This document shows, one piece after another, positions 63,101 to 64,000 of a stretch of 64,000 nt of DNA. The position numbers were made by a program, and so were the translations under genes. The first letter of the stretch is position 1. The number at the start of each line of letters is the position of its first letter. Origin of the DNA: Isochrysis galbana (Eukaryota; Haptophyta; Isochrysidales; Isochrysidaceae). The notes under the pieces were generated by a model, which made no database searches, was not told the origin of the DNA, and saw nothing but the letters and a program-made list of their open reading frames with translations. Where the stretch lies: positions 2,006,329 to 2,070,328 of the forward strand of contig CM030933.1 of NCBI GenBank assembly GCA_018136815.1, written 5' to 3'.

Positions 63101-64000
63101 GTGAAGGAGGGGCTCCGCGCCTTGAGAGATCTTTTCGCTGAAAAGCCATACATAGTAGCCCCGTAACGAGGCCAGAATCGCGGTGTCGTCGGTTGCTACT
63201 TTGTCTTCATCTAGGGCCGGTTGCGGGTCTTCCCATCTCACTCCAGCGTACATCGCCGGGATGTCGCCGCTAGCGTGTCTAGGCGTGAATCTCTTAAAAA
63301 ATTGCTTTGTAACAAGCTCTTCCGCCCTTATGATTTTCTCCGCTAATGACGGGGCGGGTGAGAAGGTACGTCTTTTGTCGACTACTTTGCGGTTCAGTTC
63401 CGCTATGATGTCCGACCGGGTCGTCCCGGGGGTCGCCTCCATTTGGGCTTTTCTAGCATCCGCCACCGCGTCGATTTCCGCTTGCGCGTACCTCTGTCGT
63501 CTGCGAAGCTCAACCGCCTTCGCGAGGAGTATCGAAGATACCTTCCTTTTGAATTCCGTCCAAGTGGTTAACTTGTCCCCTTCGTCCTCTCCCGGAGGGG
63601 CTGGGTAGAGTCTCCTCCAGAGGAGGCTGATCATCTCCCGGGTCTCCGGGTCGTCTAATACCTCCAAAGGTATCTTGGCATCTATTTCCGTTGCCCGTCG
63701 TGGGGGGGCGGTAGCAAAAGTCGCTACCACCGGGTGGTGGTCCGACGCCGCCAGGCCCGTGAAAAGTTTAAGATCTATGTATGCCTTATGCCATCTCCAC
63801 GTGGAGTAGTATTCTGCGGCGTATACTCGATCTATTCTCGTGTGGGTCTGGTGCCCGCACCTCGTGTATTGCTCTTTTATGCCCGGATTAACCAGCAGTT
63901 GGACGTCAGTGAGCCCATGCGAGGCAATCGCCCTCGTGAGGGCTCTGCCTCCCGTATTTGCATAGGGGGTCGCCCCCGCGATGGGCCGGGTGTCTCTATG
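60137..64000 (-). CDS. LINE ORF2: APE endonuclease (partial), reverse transcriptase, Cys/His C-terminus
   Basis: Open without a stop from the window edge to 60137; the N-terminal endonuclease half lies outside. Endonuclease end: HTRIDRVYAAEYY and SDHHPVVATF. Reverse transcriptase: KSAGPDGIPMEFYQ, RPITLLQTDYKILARILANR, QVGFVPRRMIGEATHLLK, LALAIDWEKAFDRVSWDYYH (catalytic Asp), GMPQGCPLSPLAFLLVAEGL, LSQFADDTQILASS (catalytic Asp pair) and GARVNKNKS. A long connector leads to a C-terminal Cys/His motif CRFCGIAPESSTHLASC and the conserved end LGLHAPSNKHFKKLISPLYT. All RT motifs are intact, so the protein could be active. It fits target-primed reverse transcription by the APE-type (L1-like) LINE group. 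The same frame, with the middle deleted, occurs at 35120-37150. Confidence 0.93.
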   Translation of the reverse strand, partial: HRDTRPIAGATPYANTGGRALTRAIASHGLTDVQLLVNPGIKEQYTRCGHQTHTRIDRVYAAEYYSTWRWHKAYIDLKLFTGLAASDHHPVVATFATAPPRRATEIDAKIPLEVLDDPETREMISLLWRRLYPAPPGEDEGDKLTTWTEFKRKVSSILLAKAVELRRRQRYAQAEIDAVADARKAQMEATPGTTRSDIIAELNRKVVDKRRTFSPAPSLAEKIIRAEELVTKQFFKRFTPRHASGDIPAMYAGVRWEDPQPALDEDKVATDDTAILASLRGYYVWLFSEKISQGAEPLLHALRQRQIPTGHRSFLDKPIGYSEIIRAIRQMAKGKSAGPDGIPMEFYQSFEKLAAPRLMDMFHEAYRSGALPEDTCSGDIALLYKKGDARDPRNYRPITLLQTDYKILARILANRLKKTIHTIISREQVGFVPRRMIGEATHLLKLVQAYLEDADEEGLALAIDWEKAFDRVSWDYYHKAIQALGFGPGYSRWLTLLTNADSLPIRWIKANGRRSNPFTIHCGMPQGCPLSPLAFLLVAEGLTRLVNADPEMKGITIGPRELRLSQFADDTQILASSFESLERAMHILETYGTATGARVNKNKSILIRMGSLTGAQVPETLTYLKTLGEGEYATILGVPFWEGLENDSFWEKLYAKLKKKVATWRGLKSLSIHGRTLLVNFIIYGTPRYWLSTSTPPAWFMEAIDSDVQTILWDRSPRLQVDELGSSQEGRKWITLPAYPRVGTSEDGPLLGVGLLPMAEHTRALQAIWIVRYLNPSMAEWKIVLDQWFSRTPLGRAAVFSKVDSKSLTASIRGNNTLPAFWKHALENFRRINFLRGEITREGTQGSPIWHNLFHKPPAIHHSHRSKWESLQTVIVHNTINPDTGDVYTMEECAAYLPDGERWIRHRGNYISVGPFLKSWEKISEWTRSRLIHTTFDYMNLLKKQAKTPPPAPEEQEILPQEDPDAHDLGEILVDIDHNFYLRRRGDYHKVQLNVMGEPHIHERISPQLLPDELYTPLKWGHAYDGPAETAYPLPQEYMLKGTRTTLEDVSVRDLTKAFLALRKTKTQKSTLRWEKRLPVLSGKWKQISQLYKYNFLTPRDSYLHFKHVLHRRLATANRFADDPTCRFCGIAPESSTHLASCIATEPIFEFIEGLLGISLRPGSETAQRLFCYQVDRPHPSSGYLGILAWRYILTDFYNIQYGNADGRSVRSILRAILARYHLLVTAKVGFFLRLKKQRENMGLHAPSNKHFKKLISPLYTVDKEFNLEASEDLLQAAGGLDIRNIT

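Overview
The window is GC-rich nuclear DNA of a unicellular eukaryote. It holds spliced housekeeping genes with short introns, usually 70-290 bp, set in dense transposon and simple-repeat DNA. About 6 of roughly 36 introns I could place by protein continuity use a GC donor instead of GT. That high share is best known from haptophytes such as Emiliania and from dinoflagellates, so a haptophyte-like alga is my best guess, held with low confidence.

Recognisable genes, left to right: a bestrophin-like membrane channel, 5'-truncated by the window edge (1-2773, +); APC8/CDC23 of the anaphase-promoting complex (7381-9803, +); a UBE2K-type E2 enzyme with a C-terminal UBA domain (11406-13563, +); an unnamed protein with about eight membrane segments (18164-19766, -); CYFIP/Sra-1 of the SCAR/WAVE actin regulator, carrying a large Pro/Ala-rich insertion (26137-32154, -); an SLC35A-type nucleotide-sugar transporter (43433-45138, -); an unknown 221-residue protein (46230-46895, +); an ankyrin-repeat protein (51317-52264, -); and an ABCF3/GCN20-type ATPase (56328-59194, +). 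Six of these starts lie next to long CT/GA tracts. The genes are independent cellular genes and not an operon or pathway.

Three kinds of mobile DNA fill the rest. (1) LINEs with an APE-type endonuclease and a two-ORF layout. One copy has both ends and an 18-bp target duplication (33473-37423) but has lost its reverse transcriptase in frame. An intact ORF2 runs off the right edge (60137-64000, -), and there are many fragments. Their 5' terminus is a small hairpin directly before the ORF1 start, and their 3' ends are T-rich. (2) hAT-like DNA transposons and MITEs with termini starting TAGG. (3) Dispersed repeats of unknown type (called R, module A and module B below), a 2-kb GA-rich minisatellite, and one LTR-retrotransposon pol fragment.

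The most unusual signal is in group 2. At least nine loci carry irregular arrays in which one short word is reiterated. The word differs between loci but is consistent within each locus, and in some pairs the spacer between words is identical while every word has changed. Three arrays sit between the stop codon of a hAT transposase remnant and the element terminus. This suggests binding-site words that change together with their transposase.
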